In this document: positions 45,349 to 55,042 of the stretch, one piece after another | Numbering within the stretch: position 1 is the stretch's first letter | Layout: the number at the start of each line of letters is the position of its first letter | Assembly (NCBI RefSeq): GCF_023554105.1 | Contig: NZ_JAMJWE010000002.1 | Location: 1-64,000 of the forward strand | Direction: 5' to 3' | Length of the DNA: 64,000 bases | Source: Brucella sp. 21LCYQ03 | GTDB lineage: Bacteria; Pseudomonadota; Alphaproteobacteria; Rhizobiales; Rhizobiaceae | Notes under the pieces: model-generated | Databases searched by the model: none | Told to the model about the DNA's origin: nothing | Seen by the model: only the letters and a program-made list of their open reading frames with translations | Translations under genes and position numbers: made by a program

Positions 45349-45975
45349 ATGGGCGTTAATGTCGTCAGCCATCCGCTTGTCCAGCACAAGCTCACCATTA
45401 TGCGCAAGCGCGAAACCTCAACCGCCAGTTTCCGGCGTTTGCTGAAAGAAATATCGCTGCTGCTTTGCTATGAAGTGACACGCGATCTCGAACTGACCAC
45501 CATGCATATCGAAACGCCGATGATGCCAATGGAAGCGCCAACGCTTGAAGGCAAGAAGCTGGTTTTTGCTTCGATCCTGCGCGCTGGTAATGGCCTGCTG
45601 GAAGGCATGCTGGATCTGGTGCCAGCGGCACGCGTGGCCCATATCGGTCTTTATCGCGATCACGACACGCTTCAGCCAATCGAATATTACTTCAAGGCAC
45701 CGGAAGACATCGTCAACCGCCTGATTATCGTGGTCGATCCGATGCTCGCAACCGGCCATTCGGCCATTGCAGCCATCGATAAGCTGAAAGAGCGCGGCGC
45801 GACCAATATCAAGTTCCTGTGCCTGCTCGCAGCACCGGAAGGCATTGAGCGCTTCACGGCTGCTCATCCAGATGTCGATGTCTTCACCGCTTCTATCGAT
45901 GATAGCCTTGATGAAAAAGGTTACATCATTCCGGGTCTCGGTGACGCCGGCGACCGCATGTACGGCACGAAGTAA
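45349..45975 (+). CDS. upp: uracil phosphoribosyltransferase
   Basis: Pyrimidine salvage: uracil plus PRPP to UMP. 208 aa; [12 protein letters not shown] near residue 76, the PRPP loop [12 protein letters not shown] near 126 and the C-terminal uracil-binding [17 protein letters not shown]. Divergent from ubiE across 248 bp. Ends at a long hairpin terminator. Confidence 0.96.
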   Translation: MGVNVVSHPLVQHKLTIMRKRETSTASFRRLLKEISLLLCYEVTRDLELTTMHIETPMMPMEAPTLEGKKLVFASILRAGNGLLEGMLDLVPAARVAHIGLYRDHDTLQPIEYYFKAPEDIVNRLIIVVDPMLATGHSAIAAIDKLKERGATNIKFLCLLAAPEGIERFTAAHPDVDVFTASIDDSLDEKGYIIPGLGDAGDRMYGTK

Positions 45976-46006
45976 GTTTCAAACCTTACGATAAGCAATA
46001 TAATAG

Positions 46007-46059
46007 TCCGCGTATTGGCCGCTCGATAATCGATATTGAGCTGCCAGCGCGGATTTTTT
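46007..46059 (+). terminator. extended hairpin terminator of upp
   Basis: Outer stem tccgcg/cgcgga (46007-46012 with 46048-46053), a tggc/gcca segment and an inner hairpin gctcgata/ tattgagc, followed by six T. It is unusually long for a simple terminator. Confidence 0.75.
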
Positions 46060-46094
46060 ATCTCTTCGATATCAACTGGTATGGAACATTGCTC

Positions 46095-46301
46095 ATGTCT
46101 ACCGAAGCCCGCCTGACAGAACTTGAAATCCGGGTCGCTCAACAAGAACAGACGATTGAAGAGCTTTCCGCCGTCATTGCGGAGCAGTGGAAAACGATAG
46201 ACCGTCTCGATAAAAAACACTCAGCCCTGACAGATCGGTTTCTGACGCTGGAAGGGCAAACCGCACCCGAAATTCCCATCACGAAGCCACCTCATTGGTA
46301 A
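46095..46301 (+). CDS. slyX: SlyX family protein
   Basis: 68-aa coiled-coil protein (TELEIRVAQQEQTIEELSAVIAEQW..., heptad pattern from about residue 5 to 50) with the characteristic PHW end. Function unknown in the family. Start ATG 46095; a TTG two codons earlier is less likely. It lies 4 nt before the GNAT gene, so they are cotranscribed. Confidence 0.88.
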   Translation: MSTEARLTELEIRVAQQEQTIEELSAVIAEQWKTIDRLDKKHSALTDRFLTLEGQTAPEIPITKPPHW

Positions 46302-46305
46302 GAGC

Positions 46306-46770
46306 ATGATCGAAATCATTACCCTCGAACAACGTAAAGATCTCGCAGCCATCTGCGCAAAATGGAACCATGCCGAATGGGGACAAGCAGCGGGCGCAAC
46401 CGAAGAACAAATCGTCGATGCTCTGAATGAGCTGATCCACGCCACTGATGGTCAGGCCGTGCGTGCAGCGCTCTGGAATGGTGAATTGGCAGGCTTTGTT
46501 CTGCTCATTCACAATGATCTCGAAAGCCACCCCCATCTCAAGCCATGGGTTGCAAGCCTGCTTGTTGCACCGGAGTTTCGTGGGCGAGGTGTTGCCAAGG
46601 CGCTCATGGCTTCAATTGAAACGGCAGCCCACGAACTCGGCTATAGCGAAGCCTATCTCTATACCGACAAGCCAGACCTTTACAGGAAAATCGGCTGGAG
46701 CGACTTTGAAGAACTGACCGGCGATGATGAAGGCATACTGATCCTAAATAAGAAAATCGCGCGGGGCTAA
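46306..46770 (+). CDS. GNAT family N-acetyltransferase
   Basis: 154 aa. The acetyl-CoA pyrophosphate loop region is LVAPEFRGRGVAKALM near residues 86-101 and the C-terminal strand is YLYTDKPDLYRKIGW. Likely acetylates a small molecule or protein N-terminus; substrate unknown. Downstream of slyX by 4 nt; the stop codon lies in the loop of the following terminator. Confidence 0.85.
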   Translation: MIEIITLEQRKDLAAICAKWNHAEWGQAAGATEEQIVDALNELIHATDGQAVRAALWNGELAGFVLLIHNDLESHPHLKPWVASLLVAPEFRGRGVAKALMASIETAAHELGYSEAYLYTDKPDLYRKIGWSDFEELTGDDEGILILNKKIARG

Positions 46771-46787
46771 CCGCGCGATTTTTTTGC
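46753..46787 (+). terminator. bidirectional terminator overlapping the GNAT stop codon
   Basis: 12-bp stem aaaatcgcgcgg/ccgcgcgatttt (46753-46764 with 46771-46782), loop ggctaa containing the TAA, then more T. The A run on the left allows it to serve msrA from the other strand as well. Confidence 0.88.
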
Positions 46788-46790
46788 TTC

Positions 46791-47447
46791 TTATGATGCA
46801 GCCGGTATTGGGCAACTCACGCCCGTCCCGCGCAACCCGCAATAGCCATTCGGGTTCTTGGCCAGATATTGCTGGTGATAATCTTCCGCGTAATAGAACG
46901 TCGGAGCATCAGCAATTTCCGTCGTGATCGGGCCGAGACCACGCGACGCCAGCGCCGCCTGATAAGCATCCCTGCTCTTTTCAACCGCTTCGCGATCTAC
47001 AGCATCAAAGGTGTAGATCACCGAGCGATAGGTCGTGCCAATATCATTGCCCTGCCGCATGCCCTGCGTCGGGTCGTGCTCTTCCCAGAATAGCGTCAGC
47101 AACTCTTCAAGGCTCACAACCTTGGGATCATAGACGACCAGCACCACTTCAGCATGACCAGTCAGACCGGTGCATGTTTCTTCATAAGTTGGATTAGGCG
47201 TAATACCGCCCGCATAGCCAACGGCAGTGACATAAACGCCTGGCACCTGCCAGAAGAGCCGTTCGGCACCCCAGAAACAGCCCATGCCGAACATGATTTG
47301 TTTCATGCCTTCCGGCCATGGCCCCTTAAGCGGCTTACCCGATACATAATGCGATGCTGCCGTCGGAAGCGCGGCAGCGCGACCCGGTAAAGCGTCCTGA
47401 TGTGAAGGCATTTCTACCTTTTTGCGATAGCTGTCTAGGAAACTCAT
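46791..47447 (-). CDS. msrA: peptide-methionine (S)-S-oxide reductase
   Basis: Repairs the S-epimer of methionine sulfoxide in proteins. 218 aa from ATG 47447, preceded by a strong aggaggtg; the extension to 47489 has no support. The catalytic motif GMGCFWGAE (Cys57) is present, with a C-terminal resolving Cys in [24 protein letters not shown] and WEEHDPTQG are family segments. Convergent with the GNAT gene; the two share the terminator between them. Confidence 0.95.
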   Translation of the reverse strand: MSFLDSYRKKVEMPSHQDALPGRAAALPTAASHYVSGKPLKGPWPEGMKQIMFGMGCFWGAERLFWQVPGVYVTAVGYAGGITPNPTYEETCTGLTGHAEVVLVVYDPKVVSLEELLTLFWEEHDPTQGMRQGNDIGTTYRSVIYTFDAVDREAVEKSRDAYQAALASRGLGPITTEIADAPTFYYAEDYHQQYLAKNPNGYCGLRGTGVSCPIPAAS

Positions 47448-47546
47448 TAACACCTCCTGAAGAGCTGAGAATATGCGCATACTGCGCAACGCTCTTGGAC
47501 AAACCGATCTTATGTAACTTCCGAAGATAGCGCCCTGATACCGATG

Positions 47547-47870
47547 CTAACGTGCGCTAAAATTACCAAAGCGCTTTTCGCGACGATGGCCAGCCAGATA
47601 AAACAACAGTGCGAGTATGCCGAACACCAGCCAACCTGGCTGTTCAAGCAAAGGAACGAACACCCTGTCCCAAGCCGCTATGCCTATATAGTGCGTCACA
47701 AATGCTTCTGCATCCCCCAGCAGTTCTGGTGCACCAACAGCCCACATATCCAGCAATGGCTTCACGACGAATTCTTGTGCTCCGACCGAGCGTGCACCAT
47801 CCAAAACCGCAAAAATAACCGCCAGCGCCAGACACACCACCGCGAGACTACGCAATACAAAACGAAACAC
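47547..47870 (-). CDS. conserved small membrane protein
   Basis: 107 aa with an N-terminal hydrophobic segment (FRFVLRSLAVVCLALAVIFAVLD), a central amphipathic region and a second membrane segment (GWLVFGILALLFYLAG) followed by a basic HRREKRFG. The plan (helix, periplasmic DGARS start, helix, basic end) resembles a small protein conserved in Hyphomicrobiales that is sometimes labelled PetM-like. No function known. Apparently monocistronic. Confidence 0.7.
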   Translation of the reverse strand: MFRFVLRSLAVVCLALAVIFAVLDGARSVGAQEFVVKPLLDMWAVGAPELLGDAEAFVTHYIGIAAWDRVFVPLLEQPGWLVFGILALLFYLAGHRREKRFGNFSAR

Positions 47871-48239
47871 GGCTTTCTATCCTCGAGTTTACAGACCTGC
47901 ATTAAACGCGAAAATACACGTTCATTGCTATCGAATATCATCTCAATTCGCCCGAGCAGCCTAACACAAGGCTAATGTAGCGCGTAGCCTAAACCTGAAA
48001 TCCGATCTACCCATAAAAATATCTTTTAAAAACAATTACTTAATTGCCAATGAAAAACTTTCGCACAGCCAAACACAAATTAACGTAAAAACTGACAAAT
48101 AGCAGTTGAACATATGTGTATTCTGGCTATATTGCGCGCCGCAGCATCTGTTTTGGCAACTAACCAATGCCTGATTTGAACGGTGTCGTGTTTGCGAGAG
48201 TTCTTACCGCGCTTGCGGATTTCAAGACAGCAAATAAGT
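47871..48239. other. 369-bp intergenic region with putative tRNA-Ser promoter
   Basis: AT-rich stretch with no gene-like frame. The only element I can point to is a sigma-70-like promoter at 48106-48133; the rest shows nothing recognisable. Confidence 0.5.
48106..48133 (+). promoter_or_regulatory. putative housekeeping promoter of tRNA-Ser
   Basis: TTGAAC (48106-48111) and TATATT (48128-48133) spaced by 16 bp, about 100 bp before the tRNA. The distance implies a long leader removed by RNase P. Confidence 0.4.
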
Positions 48240-48329
48240 GGAGAGGTGGCCGAGTGGTTGAAGGCGCACGCCTGGAAAGTGTGTATACGGGGAACCGTAT
48301 CGCGGGTTCGAATCCCGCTCTCTCCGCCA
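48240..48329 (+). tRNA. tRNA-Ser(GGA)
   Basis: Class II tRNA with a long variable arm (tacgg/ccgta hairpin). Acceptor GGAGAGG pairs with CTCTCC plus a G-T. Anticodon stem CACGC/GTGTG has loop CTGGAAA (anticodon GGA). T loop GTTCGAATC, encoded CCA. Confidence 0.95.
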
Positions 48330-48470
48330 TACAACCTTCCTAAGCGCTTGTTTTATTCAAAATCAAAAATTTAAGAGCAGAAAGCTCCTGCAAATTAAAG
48401 CAAATGATAAGCATGCTCCGCCGTTAAGTTTTCAAAGAAGCGGAAAGAGCAGCGATAAGATCGCACTACC

Positions 48471-49520
48471 TTACTTAGACAATTTTTCGAAATAACGAAG
48501 TGGCAAATAGCCAAGAATAATCACTATCGCGCCACCGATTGCTGTGTCGACGAGGCGCTGAACTCCATAATCAAAATCCCCTGTTCCAGCTGCAATTACG
48601 TCTACAAGCATCAAGATCAGTGGCGTTAGAAATACGGCCTGCAAAATATATGAGCGCTGCATGGCCCAAGGCAGCAAACCCGCGAAAACGGCCATGACAG
48701 CAACAAACAGCGCGCCTTTTGATAGGGTTGCCAGAACCACTGCACCAATAACGACACCTGCGATTGTTCCAATAACCCGCTGGATAGCCCGATCTTTTAT
48801 CGAACCAAAATCAGGCTTCATCACCAGACCGACCGTTAGCGGTATCCAGAACCAATGTGCATTATGATCAAACCAATAGGCGCAATACGCCACGCCAAGG
48901 CAAACAGCAAAAGCTGTAGCAGCAGCAACCGACGGGATCGCAGTTCCCTCGGAATGCTGATGTGAGACGCTTGAAGGTTTTGCTTGATGCAACTCATCGC
49001 GCGAATGCCAGCCGCAAATGAGAGCTTCTAAGCCAAGAACTACCGCGTAAAAGGCCGCTCCCACGAGATAAAGAATGGCGGGCTGCCAAAACGGTGTAAT
49101 CGCGGGAACACCCAGTGCGATTGAAGCAAGAAGCAGCGTTTGCAGTGTAGCAATGGATAAGGTGCTATTCTTACTGCTTAGCATGGCCGCAAGAAAGCCA
49201 ACAACCATCATTCCGATCACGACCGCTGCCCATGACAACGAACCGAGATAGCCAAGAAGATAACCCAAAGCGCCAACGGGCGCGGCAATAAGCATTTTTT
49301 TATAAATAGAACTATAGCTGCCAGAGCCTTCCCCGGTCACCATCATGAGACAGCCCATGGCGATCCACATGCCGGTCATTATATCGTTAAACATTAGCCC
49401 AACAGCAAACGGTAAACTGATGCATAGAGCAGCGCGGATCGCTCTCCCCCAGTGCCAACTTGCAGGCTTCAGTTGAAGAATTTGTGGAACTGAAGGGTCT
49501 CGCCCTATCGATTCAGACAT
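48471..49520 (-). CDS. FUSC-family inner-membrane protein (aromatic acid exporter-like)
   Basis: 349 aa from ATG 49520, preceded by ggggg. Two blocks of membrane helices (residues about 30-155 and 185-345) separated by a short cytoplasmic loop (CGWHSRDELHQAKPSS), the duplicated FUSC/YccS-like architecture without the large soluble domain. A typical family stretch is WFWIPLTVGLVMKPDFGS with GTIAGVVIGA. Family members are linked to efflux of aromatic acids. Stands alone between tRNA-Ser and tRNA-Thr. Confidence 0.83.
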   Translation of the reverse strand: MSESIGRDPSVPQILQLKPASWHWGRAIRAALCISLPFAVGLMFNDIMTGMWIAMGCLMMVTGEGSGSYSSIYKKMLIAAPVGALGYLLGYLGSLSWAAVVIGMMVVGFLAAMLSSKNSTLSIATLQTLLLASIALGVPAITPFWQPAILYLVGAAFYAVVLGLEALICGWHSRDELHQAKPSSVSHQHSEGTAIPSVAAATAFAVCLGVAYCAYWFDHNAHWFWIPLTVGLVMKPDFGSIKDRAIQRVIGTIAGVVIGAVVLATLSKGALFVAVMAVFAGLLPWAMQRSYILQAVFLTPLILMLVDVIAAGTGDFDYGVQRLVDTAIGGAIVIILGYLPLRYFEKLSK

Positions 49521-49784
49521 ATAGCCCCCGCTAAAAATCAAAATGCGGCGCGATATTGCCACTTTTTAGTGAACATAAAGGGATATTAGCTTACGAGTAT
49601 TAGATAATACAATCGGCTAATGATCCCAAAGTGGGACAATAAGCTTGTTAACGAACTAACTGGGGCAGGTTCAGACTGATTAACTAAAAAATACACAGGT
49701 GGGGCGGGAGAACACCTCTGCGCATATAGAGAATGATCTAAAAGTCATTATTTTAGGGAGCTGCATAAATTCAAGCATATAGAC

Positions 49785-49859
49785 TGGTGCTGCGAGAGAG
49801 GATTGAACTCTCGACCTCTCCATTACCAATGGAGTGCTCTACCACTGAGCTACCGCAGC
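49785..49859 (-). tRNA. tRNA-Thr(GGT)
   Basis: On the minus strand: acceptor GCTGCGG/TCGCAGC (last pair G-T), anticodon stem CTCCA/TGGAG with loop TTGGTAA (anticodon GGT), T loop GTTCAATCC, encoded CCA at 49785-49787. Confidence 0.95.
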
Positions 49860-50006
49860 ATTCTCTTGAACGCGGCGGACTTCTGACACATCATTACGCA
49901 AATCGCAAGCAACCAAATGCAATTATTTTGACATAATGTGGAAATCTCCCACAAGCAGCTATAAAACCCACTTTTCGCAGACAATGCGCCGTAGTACACA
50001 GTCCTC

Positions 50007-50186
50007 ATGAGCGAAAAAGACACCAAAAACAACAAACACAGCCAGCCTGACCCGCGTGAAAAGCGGCGCGCAGAGCAGCTACGGGCGAATCTGATGCGCC
50101 GCAAAGTGCAATCTCGATCCAGACGTGCGGGTGATGCAGACGAGCGCAACGACGGCATTACAGCCGGCAAACAGGATCAGGATTGA
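50007..50186 (+). CDS. small highly charged protein upstream of murA (59 aa)
   Basis: ATG at 50007 opens 59 residues: MSEKDTKNNKHSQPDPREKR, then a basic helix (AEQLRANLMRRKVQSRSRRAG) and an acidic end (DADERNDG...KQDQD). A small protein of this charge pattern (DPRE...RRAEQLRANLMRRK) upstream of murA is common in the order, as I recall it. Probably nucleic-acid binding given its basic helix, but unproved. No other gene overlaps it. Confidence 0.65.
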   Translation: MSEKDTKNNKHSQPDPREKRRAEQLRANLMRRKVQSRSRRAGDADERNDGITAGKQDQD

Positions 50187-50457
50187 GATCCGTTGCGCTT
50201 AATCAGGATTTGAAACTTTAAACACTGCCTTTTTAGCGAATAAGTATGTTGTGAAGCCTTCCTTGAAGATAGGGAGGAGCTGTTATAAAAGCGCAATTAA
50301 TCTCTTGCTGGCGTCACCGCACGACTATGATTCGTGATCGACGTAATTTCGCCGCAGGATCAGTCAATTTCATATTGCAATACTGCGAGTCCCAAGACCG
50401 CAGAATTTGCAAATATCGATTACCGGGCAACGGCTTCGGCCCAGAAGGTGAAACAGC

Positions 50458-51750
50458 ATGGATCGCATCAAAATCGTCGGCGGCAATAAGCTTAATGGCG
50501 TCATTCCTATCTCTGGTGCGAAAAATGCCGCGCTGCCACTGATGATTGCTTCGCTTCTCACCGACGATACGCTGACACTTGAAAACGTGCCGCACCTCGC
50601 CGATGTCGAGCAGCTGATCCGCATTTTGGGCAATCACGGCGTTGATTATTCGGTTAATGGCCGCCGCGAACATCAGGACGGTTCTTATTCGCGCACGATC
50701 CATTTCACGGCCCGCACGATTGTCGATACCGTTGCTCCTTATGAGCTGGTGTCCAAGATGCGTGCAAGCTTTTGGGTTATCGGACCACTTCTGGCGCGTA
50801 TGGGCGAAGCGACCGTATCGCTGCCAGGCGGTTGCGCGATTGGTACGCGCCCGGTTGATTTGCTTCTTGAGTGCCTTCAGGCGCTTGGAGCTCAGATCGA
50901 CATTGAAAACGGTTATGCCAAAGCCCGCGCGCCGAAGGGTGGTCTTGTTGGGGCACGCTATCGCTTCCCGAAAGTTTCGGTCGGTGCAACCCATGTCATG
51001 CTGATGGCAGCGGTGCTTGCCAAGGGCGAAACCATTATCGAAAACCCTGCACGTGAACCGGAAGTCGTCAATCTTGCCGACTGCCTGAACGCCATGGGTG
51101 CAAAAATCACAGGTGCTGGCACCGAGACAATCCACATTCAGGGTGTAACCAGCCTGTCGGGTGCTCGCGTTCGCGTCATTCCTGACCGCATCGAAACCGG
51201 CACCTATGCCATGGTTGTCGCGATGACTGGCGGTGATGTTGTGCTCGAAGGTGCTGAAGCAAGCCAGTTGACTGCCGCGCTTGATGTCCTGCGCAAGGCC
51301 GGTGCGGAAATCACCGAAACCAATAGCGGTCTGCGCGTTGTTCGCAATGGCCATGGCATTCATCCGGTCGATGTTACCACTGACCCATTCCCCGGCTTCC
51401 CAACCGATCTTCAGGCACAGTTCATGGGCTTGATGACGATGGCCAAGGGTACTTCGCACATTACTGAGACGATTTTCGAAAACCGCTTCATGCATGTGCA
51501 GGAACTGGCACGTCTTGGCGCAAAGATTTCGCTGTCCGGCCAGACGGCAACCGTTGAAGGCGTCGAGCGCCTTAAGGGTGCGCAGGTTATGGCAACCGAT
51601 CTGCGCGCTTCGGTTTCGCTGGTTATCGCTGGCCTTGCAGCTGAAGGCGAAACCATCGTCAACCGCGTCTATCACCTTGATCGCGGTTTTGAACGTCTGG
51701 AAGAAAAGCTTTCGCGTTGCGGAGCGAATGTCGAACGCATCAGCGGATAA
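50458..51750 (+). CDS. murA: UDP-N-acetylglucosamine 1-carboxyvinyltransferase
   Basis: First committed step of peptidoglycan synthesis: transfers enolpyruvate from PEP to UDP-GlcNAc. 430 aa; Lys22-Asn23 in SGAKNAALP, the catalytic cysteine Cys126 in [11 protein letters not shown] (fosfomycin target), KGASHI-like AKGTSHITE and the C-terminal [13 protein letters not shown]. Preceded by about 270 bp that hold no gene and presumably the promoter. Followed by a terminator. Confidence 0.97.
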   Translation: MDRIKIVGGNKLNGVIPISGAKNAALPLMIASLLTDDTLTLENVPHLADVEQLIRILGNHGVDYSVNGRREHQDGSYSRTIHFTARTIVDTVAPYELVSKMRASFWVIGPLLARMGEATVSLPGGCAIGTRPVDLLLECLQALGAQIDIENGYAKARAPKGGLVGARYRFPKVSVGATHVMLMAAVLAKGETIIENPAREPEVVNLADCLNAMGAKITGAGTETIHIQGVTSLSGARVRVIPDRIETGTYAMVVAMTGGDVVLEGAEASQLTAALDVLRKAGAEITETNSGLRVVRNGHGIHPVDVTTDPFPGFPTDLQAQFMGLMTMAKGTSHITETIFENRFMHVQELARLGAKISLSGQTATVEGVERLKGAQVMATDLRASVSLVIAGLAAEGETIVNRVYHLDRGFERLEEKLSRCGANVERISG

Positions 51751-51756
51751 TCACCT

Positions 51757-51792
51757 AAAGCCGGAGTTGCGCACAGCATTCCGGCTTTTCTT
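51757..51792 (+). terminator. rho-independent terminator of murA
   Basis: 9-bp stem aaagccgga/tccggcttt (51757-51765 with 51780-51788) and a TCTTTC tail. Confidence 0.8.
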
Positions 51793-51902
51793 TCATTCCC
51801 AGCTTATTAATCAACAGGCTGAAAAGCCTGTCGATTTTTTTGTGGCTACATGTAAAGTTGCTTCCAACATCATTTTGAGAATAGCAGGGAATGATACCAG
51901 AT

Positions 51903-52343
51903 ATGGAAATGTTGAAGCTTGTGGCGCTGGATGAGGAAGATTTGCAGGTCCTGTCCGCCCATCTTCAGGATGCAGTTCTGAAAGTATCAGACCTGCAATA
52001 TCTGGCGGCGGATAAGCGCTTTGTGCTGACGCTCAACCGTTTTGCTTGGGAAGAAGCCAAGCCAAAGCTGTTCCGCAAGCCGCAATATCAACGCCGCCGC
52101 ACCGCTTTGCATTTTAATCGTGTCACAGCGGTCAAAGGCAGCGGCATCGACCGGCAGAAGACCGAAGAGGTTCTTTCACTGCTGGCTATCCGTTTTATCG
52201 CGGGCGAAGCACCAGCCGGAACTTTGGAACTGACTTTCTCGGCAAATGCCGCTATCCGTCTCGATGTAGAATGCATTGAAGCGCAGCTAACAGATCTTGG
52301 TCCAGCATGGGAAACAGCCTCCGTGCCAAAACACGAAGCCTGA
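51903..52343 (+). CDS. DUF2948 family protein
   Basis: About 146 aa (MEMLKLVALDEEDLQVLSAH start). The family pattern LKLVALDEEDL, a basic YQRRRTALHFNRV segment and VLSLLAIRF match the alphaproteobacterial DUF2948. Function unknown; it is a standard neighbour of murA and hisD in this order. Other starts at 51891 or 51909 are possible. The cagggaa ribosome binding site is too close to the first and somewhat far from the others. Confidence 0.85.
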   Translation: MEMLKLVALDEEDLQVLSAHLQDAVLKVSDLQYLAADKRFVLTLNRFAWEEAKPKLFRKPQYQRRRTALHFNRVTAVKGSGIDRQKTEEVLSLLAIRFIAGEAPAGTLELTFSANAAIRLDVECIEAQLTDLGPAWETASVPKHEA

Positions 52344-52408
52344 TTGCCGCTTTGACCATAGGGGCTTTGCCCAGACTGAAAATGACTGATAATTAAAGGA
52401 ATACCAGC

Positions 52409-53701
52409 GTGGCCACGACGCTCAGACAAAACGATCCTGATTTTGAACAGAAGTTTGCAGCTTTCCTCACAGGCAAGCGCGAAGTTTCGGAAGATGTGGA
52501 TCGTGCTGCGCGCGAAATCGTTGACCGTGTGCGCCGCGAAGGCGATGCTGCACTGATTGAATATTCACAGCGTTTCGACCGTATTGATCTGAATAAGACC
52601 GGCATTCGTGTGACGGAAGCTGAAATTGATGCGGCCTTTGAAGAGGCTCCAGCCTCGACCATCGAAGCGCTGAAGCTTGCGCATGAGCGTATTGAAAAGC
52701 ACCACGCACGTCAGCTACCAAAAGACGACCGCTACACCGATGCACTTGGTGTGGAACTCGGTTCGCGCTGGACGGCAATCGAAGCTGTCGGCCTTTATGT
52801 TCCGGGCGGCACGGCAAGCTATCCAAGCTCGGTGCTGATGAATGCCGTGCCTGCAAAGGTTGCAGGCTGTGAGCGCATCGTGATGGTTGTCCCCTCGCCC
52901 GACGGCAAGCTGAACCCGCTGGTTCTGGTGGCAGCACGTCTGGCAGGTGTTTCAGAAATCTATCGTGTTGGCGGTGCGCAAGCTGTTGCTGCACTCGCCT
53001 ATGGCACAGAGACTATTGCCCCGGTTGCTAAAATCGTCGGTCCCGGCAACGCTTTCGTGGCTGCCGCCAAGCGCATCGTGTTTGGCACGGTCGGCATCGA
53101 CATGATCGCCGGACCATCGGAAGTGCTGGTGATTGCCGACAAGGACAACAATCCAGACTGGCTCGCCGCAGATATTCTGGCACAGGCCGAACATGACACG
53201 GCGGCACAATCGATCCTGATGACCAATGACGAGCCTTTCGCAAAGGCCGTCGAAGAAGCCGTCGAACGTCAGCTCAAAACTTTGCCGCGTGCAGAAACAG
53301 CTTCCGCAAGCTGGCGCGATTTTGGCGCGGTCATTCTGGTCGATGATTTTGAAGCGGCCATTCCGCTGGCCAACCGCATTGCTGCCGAGCATCTGGAAAT
53401 CGCCACCGCTGACCCGGAAGCGCTTTTGCCAAAAATTCGAAATGCCGGTTCTGTATTCATCGGCGCTTACACGCCGGAAGTGATCGGCGATTATGTCGGC
53501 GGCTGCAACCACGTTTTGCCAACGGCACGTTCGGCGCGATTCTCGTCTGGCCTGTCGGTTCTGGATTACATGAAGCGCACCTCGCTTCTGAAACTCGGTC
53601 CCGATCAGCTGCGCGCGCTCGGACCAGCAGCCATTGAAATCGCCCGTGCCGAAGGCCTTGATGCTCACGCACAATCCGTCGCCATTCGGCTTAATCTATG
53701 A
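52409..53701 (+). CDS. hisD: histidinol dehydrogenase
   Basis: Last two steps of histidine synthesis (histidinol to histidine with 2 NAD+), zinc enzyme. 430 aa; GLYVPGGTASYPSSVLMNAVPA near residue 129, GPSEVLVIAD near 236, the zinc site in AEHDTAAQS near 260, AAEHLEI near 330 and GGCNHVLPT near 366. Followed at 6-nt intervals by UPF0262 and the phosphatase-like gene, a conserved operon. Confidence 0.97.
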   Translation: MATTLRQNDPDFEQKFAAFLTGKREVSEDVDRAAREIVDRVRREGDAALIEYSQRFDRIDLNKTGIRVTEAEIDAAFEEAPASTIEALKLAHERIEKHHARQLPKDDRYTDALGVELGSRWTAIEAVGLYVPGGTASYPSSVLMNAVPAKVAGCERIVMVVPSPDGKLNPLVLVAARLAGVSEIYRVGGAQAVAALAYGTETIAPVAKIVGPGNAFVAAAKRIVFGTVGIDMIAGPSEVLVIADKDNNPDWLAADILAQAEHDTAAQSILMTNDEPFAKAVEEAVERQLKTLPRAETASASWRDFGAVILVDDFEAAIPLANRIAAEHLEIATADPEALLPKIRNAGSVFIGAYTPEVIGDYVGGCNHVLPTARSARFSSGLSVLDYMKRTSLLKLGPDQLRALGPAAIEIARAEGLDAHAQSVAIRLNL

Positions 53702-53707
53702 GGGATC

Positions 53708-54190
53708 ATGACCGCTGGCGTTCCTAATGCCCGATTGATCGACATCGAGCTGGATGAGTCCATCGGCCGCTCGACGCCTGATGTCGAGCATGAACGCGCG
53801 GTCGCGATTTTCGATCTGGTTGAAGAAAACGCATTCTACCCGGTCGGCGACGATGTGGGTGGACCCTACAAGCTCAAATTGTCGCTGATGGAATCACGCC
53901 TGATTTTTTTGATCATGCGCGAGAGCGGCGACACCGTTGCGACTCACATTCTATCGCTGACACCTTTGCGCCGTGTGGTGCGAGATTATTTCATGGTCTG
54001 CGAAAGCTATTATGAAGCGATCCGTTCCGCCAGCCCCAGCAAGATCGAAGCCATCGATATGGGGCGGCGCGGCTTGCATAATGAAGGATCGCAAGTTCTG
54101 CAAACCCGTTTGAACGGCAAAATCGAAGTCGATTTCACCACCGCACGGCGTCTTTTCACGCTCGTTTGCGTGCTGCACTGGCGGGGCTGA
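53708..54190 (+). CDS. UPF0262 family protein
   Basis: 160 aa with the full UPF0262 signature ([47 protein letters not shown]). A conserved, uncharacterised alphaproteobacterial protein of the hisD operon; no catalytic motif. It starts 6 nt after hisD. Confidence 0.9.
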   Translation: MTAGVPNARLIDIELDESIGRSTPDVEHERAVAIFDLVEENAFYPVGDDVGGPYKLKLSLMESRLIFLIMRESGDTVATHILSLTPLRRVVRDYFMVCESYYEAIRSASPSKIEAIDMGRRGLHNEGSQVLQTRLNGKIEVDFTTARRLFTLVCVLHWRG

Positions 54191-54196
54191 TCCTTG

Positions 54197-54667
54197 ATGC
54201 CGATTGAGGACGTGATTGCAGAACCAGAAGAAGTTAAAGCCGCCAAACGGCCAACCTCCGTGCTTTTTGTCTGCGGAAAGAACGCGATACGCTCACCGAT
54301 TGCCGAACTTTTTGCCAGAAAACTGTTGCCGTCCAATATGTTCATTGCTTCCGCAGGTGTGCAGCGCGGCGAACGTGATCCGTTTGTTGATGCCGTACTT
54401 GTCGAAGAAGGTCTATCGCTGGATGATCGGCAACCACGCGGGCTGGAAGAACTGGCGGATGGTTATTTTGATCTGATCATTACACTGACCCCGCTTGCAC
54501 ATCACACAGTGCTTGAAAAAATGCGTGGCTTTTCAGTCGATGTGGAATATTGGCCAACGCCAGACCCAACGCTTGTGACTGGCAGTCGCGAGCAGATCAT
54601 GAATGCTTATCGTGATGTACGCGACCGACTAAAGCGCCAAATTACGCAGCGTTTGGCCCCAAATTAA
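54197..54667 (+). CDS. low-molecular-weight phosphatase/arsenate reductase-like protein
   Basis: 156 aa. The P-loop VCGKNAIRSPIAE near residues 28-40 preserves Cys-x5-Arg, but the second Cys of the usual CxxNxCRS is Ile. The general-acid Asp region appears as WPTPDPT. It is probably a protein-tyrosine phosphatase fold of unknown substrate. Start ATG 54197, one codon after an in-frame TTG. It follows UPF0262 by 6 nt, so it belongs to the hisD transcript; the link to histidine synthesis is not obvious. Confidence 0.85.
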   Translation: MPIEDVIAEPEEVKAAKRPTSVLFVCGKNAIRSPIAELFARKLLPSNMFIASAGVQRGERDPFVDAVLVEEGLSLDDRQPRGLEELADGYFDLIITLTPLAHHTVLEKMRGFSVDVEYWPTPDPTLVTGSREQIMNAYRDVRDRLKRQITQRLAPN

Positions 54668-54790
54668 CAGCCTCACAGCCTAATCCAATTCCGTTGTTCA
54701 CAAATGCCGTCTAATCATATAGGTTCCGGCCAAATTTAAAGCTATGGCCCGGTTTCAGGCCAATTTATCGTAGAAAGAAATAGGTATCGT

Positions 54791-55009
54791 ATGCCGAAAG
54801 AAGAAGTCCTAGAGTTTCCAGGTGTTGTTACGGAACTGCTGCCAAATGCGATGTTCCGCGTAAAGCTCGAAAACGACCACGAAATTATTGCTCACACTGC
54901 TGGCCGTATGCGCAAGAACCGCATCCGCGTTCTCGCAGGCGACAAGGTTCTGGTTGAAATGACCCCTTACGACCTGACCAAGGGCCGTATTACCTATCGC
55001 TTCAAATAA
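54791..55009 (+). CDS. infA: translation initiation factor IF-1
   Basis: 72-aa S1-fold protein binding the 30S A site. [36 protein letters not shown] and the KGRITYRFK end are the standard IF-1. First gene of infA-maf-yacG. Confidence 0.97.
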   Translation: MPKEEVLEFPGVVTELLPNAMFRVKLENDHEIIAHTAGRMRKNRIRVLAGDKVLVEMTPYDLTKGRITYRFK

Positions 55010-55042
55010 GCCTCCACTCGCTTTTCAGGAAAACTGGTGTCT

